NCBI GenBank assembly: GCA_030950975.1
Contig: JAUZQL010000251.1
Span: forward strand, 1 to 7,878
Direction of reading: 5' to 3'
From: Mariprofundaceae bacterium
GTDB lineage: Bacteria; Pseudomonadota; Zetaproteobacteria; Mariprofundales; Mariprofundaceae
DNA: 7,878 nucleotides
Below, piece by piece: positions 6,718 to 7,878 of this stretch. The translations under genes and the position numbers were made by a program. Within the stretch, counting starts at the first letter, position 1. Each line of letters starts with the position of its first letter. The notes under the pieces were generated by a model, which saw only the letters and a program-made list of their open reading frames with translations, searched no databases and was not told the origin of the DNA.

Positions 6718-7878
6718 ATGAATCAACGTGTATTGCATACATCCGAGCAAGGTTTTATTTTGGCAACATCCTTGGTGATGTTGGTATTACTAACGATGTT
6801 ATCCATTGCCACTTATTATGGTACAGTGATTTCTCAACAAACCAGTGAGACAGCACAATCCGCCACTCAAGCCTATTATTATGCTGAAACAGGTCTAAAT
6901 TATGTGGCTTGGGCATTGAAAAATGATGCGGAATTGGATGCTTATGATCCCTCTGCAAGAAACAACCGTGATGGTACGGTCGCATTGAATGCCTTTGCGG
7001 TGGGTGATCGTCGAGAGTGGGAAGCAAATAAAGGCAATCCAAGTAATCAACAAAAAATTCAACAGGTTTTTAAGGGTGATGTCGCACCCTTTGTCGATGT
7101 GTATGGGCAATTGGGTTATTTTGATAATCGCTCATTTGATAAACGCCCCGTAGCTTTTCAAGCTATTAGTGCAGTTAGCAGCGATACCTACACCTTCGGC
7201 ACAGTTGGATCGCCAGTGTTTCATGATATTTATACACAATTATCGGGTTATATTCGCTTGGATATTGATGCTTATGGGCAAATCACACCATCGTTTTCAC
7301 CGTATGACCAACATGGCAACAATGCTCATCTTTGTAACGGACAAACAGTGGGTGATATTCCATGTAATGGTGCGATTGTTTGGCTAACCGCAGGCGATCC
7401 CTATACGGATCGTGTCTTGTATCCGATTGACCCTTATGTTGCAGCGCCGTTAAGTGATATCTATGGAAATTCATTGGCATTGAGTGCTGCGCAGCCAGCT
7501 CCTATTATCAGTGCTGCTTGTATGGCAGATATTCAAAGCTGTAACCTTACTAATCCACTGCCGGTAGCGCAGACTTGTCAAGCTGCGATTGGCAACTGTG
7601 TATCATTATCTGCTCCTGTATTAACAAGCGTTGATGTATATTCAGGTGCAATACAAAAACAAATGAAGGATCCTTATCCAGCATACTATCGAGGTTTACC
7701 ATGTGATTTATCGTTATTTGTTTTGGATAAGAATCATATGGCGTGTGAACAGCCTACAGATCCAGCGACAGGTAAAGTTACGGGTGGAACAGGCACTTGG
7801 TTAGATGGTGGCAAGTATGGTTTAGTGGTCTATGCCATCGGGTTTTCAAGGGGCAAGGCAAGAAAAATGATTCGCATG
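6718..7878 (+). CDS. pilX: PilX-like minor prepilin, unusually long (3' end outside window)
   Basis: The frame starts at ATG 6718, 4 nt after the PilW-like stop, and runs without a stop to the window end (387 codons seen). The N-terminus has a 12-residue leader ending SEQG, then FILATSLVMLVLLTMLSIAT, a hydrophobic helix. The segment after it, with QAYYYAETGLNYV, matches the PilX N-terminal pattern of a polar helix ending A-E-x-GL. The residue at +5 after the predicted cleavage is Thr instead of Glu, as often in PilX and GspK proteins, which sit at the filament tip. The rest is polar, rich in Gly, Asp, Pro and Tyr, with eight cysteines between about residues 200 and 350 that may form disulfides. 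PilX proteins are usually near 170-200 residues, so this one is at least twice as long. It ends in a basic FSRGKARKMIR stretch that looks close to a pilin C-terminal strand. PilX normally recruits the tip adhesin PilY1, whose gene would be expected next. Confidence 0.8.
   Translation, partial: MNQRVLHTSEQGFILATSLVMLVLLTMLSIATYYGTVISQQTSETAQSATQAYYYAETGLNYVAWALKNDAELDAYDPSARNNRDGTVALNAFAVGDRREWEANKGNPSNQQKIQQVFKGDVAPFVDVYGQLGYFDNRSFDKRPVAFQAISAVSSDTYTFGTVGSPVFHDIYTQLSGYIRLDIDAYGQITPSFSPYDQHGNNAHLCNGQTVGDIPCNGAIVWLTAGDPYTDRVLYPIDPYVAAPLSDIYGNSLALSAAQPAPIISAACMADIQSCNLTNPLPVAQTCQAAIGNCVSLSAPVLTSVDVYSGAIQKQMKDPYPAYYRGLPCDLSLFVLDKNHMACEQPTDPATGKVTGGTGTWLDGGKYGLVVYAIGFSRGKARKMIRM

Noticed and set aside
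6755..7110. Minus-strand open frames opposite the PilX-like gene
   Set aside because: The plus-strand frame here has a strong Shine-Dalgarno, a prepilin N-terminus and runs uninterrupted to the window end. The antisense frames are low-complexity shadows.

Overview
The window looks like a chromosomal segment of a Gram-negative, probably proteobacterial, organism with an AT-leaning genome. The evidence is a class A penicillin-binding protein of the PBP1A type with an OB-like insert, a Uup-type ABC-F ATPase, and a set of type IV minor prepilins. I cannot fix the genus from sequence alone.

Layout. Positions 1-569 (+) are the C-terminal part of a very acidic, Asp-rich protein that begins before the window; I could not assign it to a family. 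Positions 570-810 are non-coding and separate two convergent genes. This stretch holds one strong palindrome (668-687) of the kind often seen in dispersed intergenic repeats. On the minus strand, 5105 down to 2751 encodes PBP1A. It is followed after only 2 nt by uup (2748 down to 811), so the two are almost certainly cotranscribed. Divergently, starting about 25 bp from the PBP1A start, a tight plus-strand operon encodes four prepilin-like proteins in the order GspH/FimT-like, PilV-like, PilW-like and PilX-like. The fourth is open at the window end. Junctions in this operon are a direct stop/start abutment, a 4-nt ATGA overlap and a 4-nt gap.

How the genes work together. The four prepilins match the order of a type IV pilus minor-pilin operon (fimU-pilV-pilW-pilX, normally followed by the tip adhesin pilY1). 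They would form the priming and tip complex used for pilus assembly, twitching, adhesion or DNA uptake. PBP1A polymerises and crosslinks peptidoglycan, and Uup is a cytoplasmic ATPase linked to ribosome and DNA transactions. In many gammaproteobacteria the PBP1A gene sits divergently beside pilMNOPQ; here the divergent partner is instead the minor-pilin operon.

I do not see a clearly new system. The points most worth a second look are the unusually long, cysteine-rich PilX-like protein without the prepilin Glu5, the very short divergent spacer between cell-wall and pilus genes, a CxxCH sequence in the PBP1A transpeptidase region, and the unassigned Asp-rich protein.
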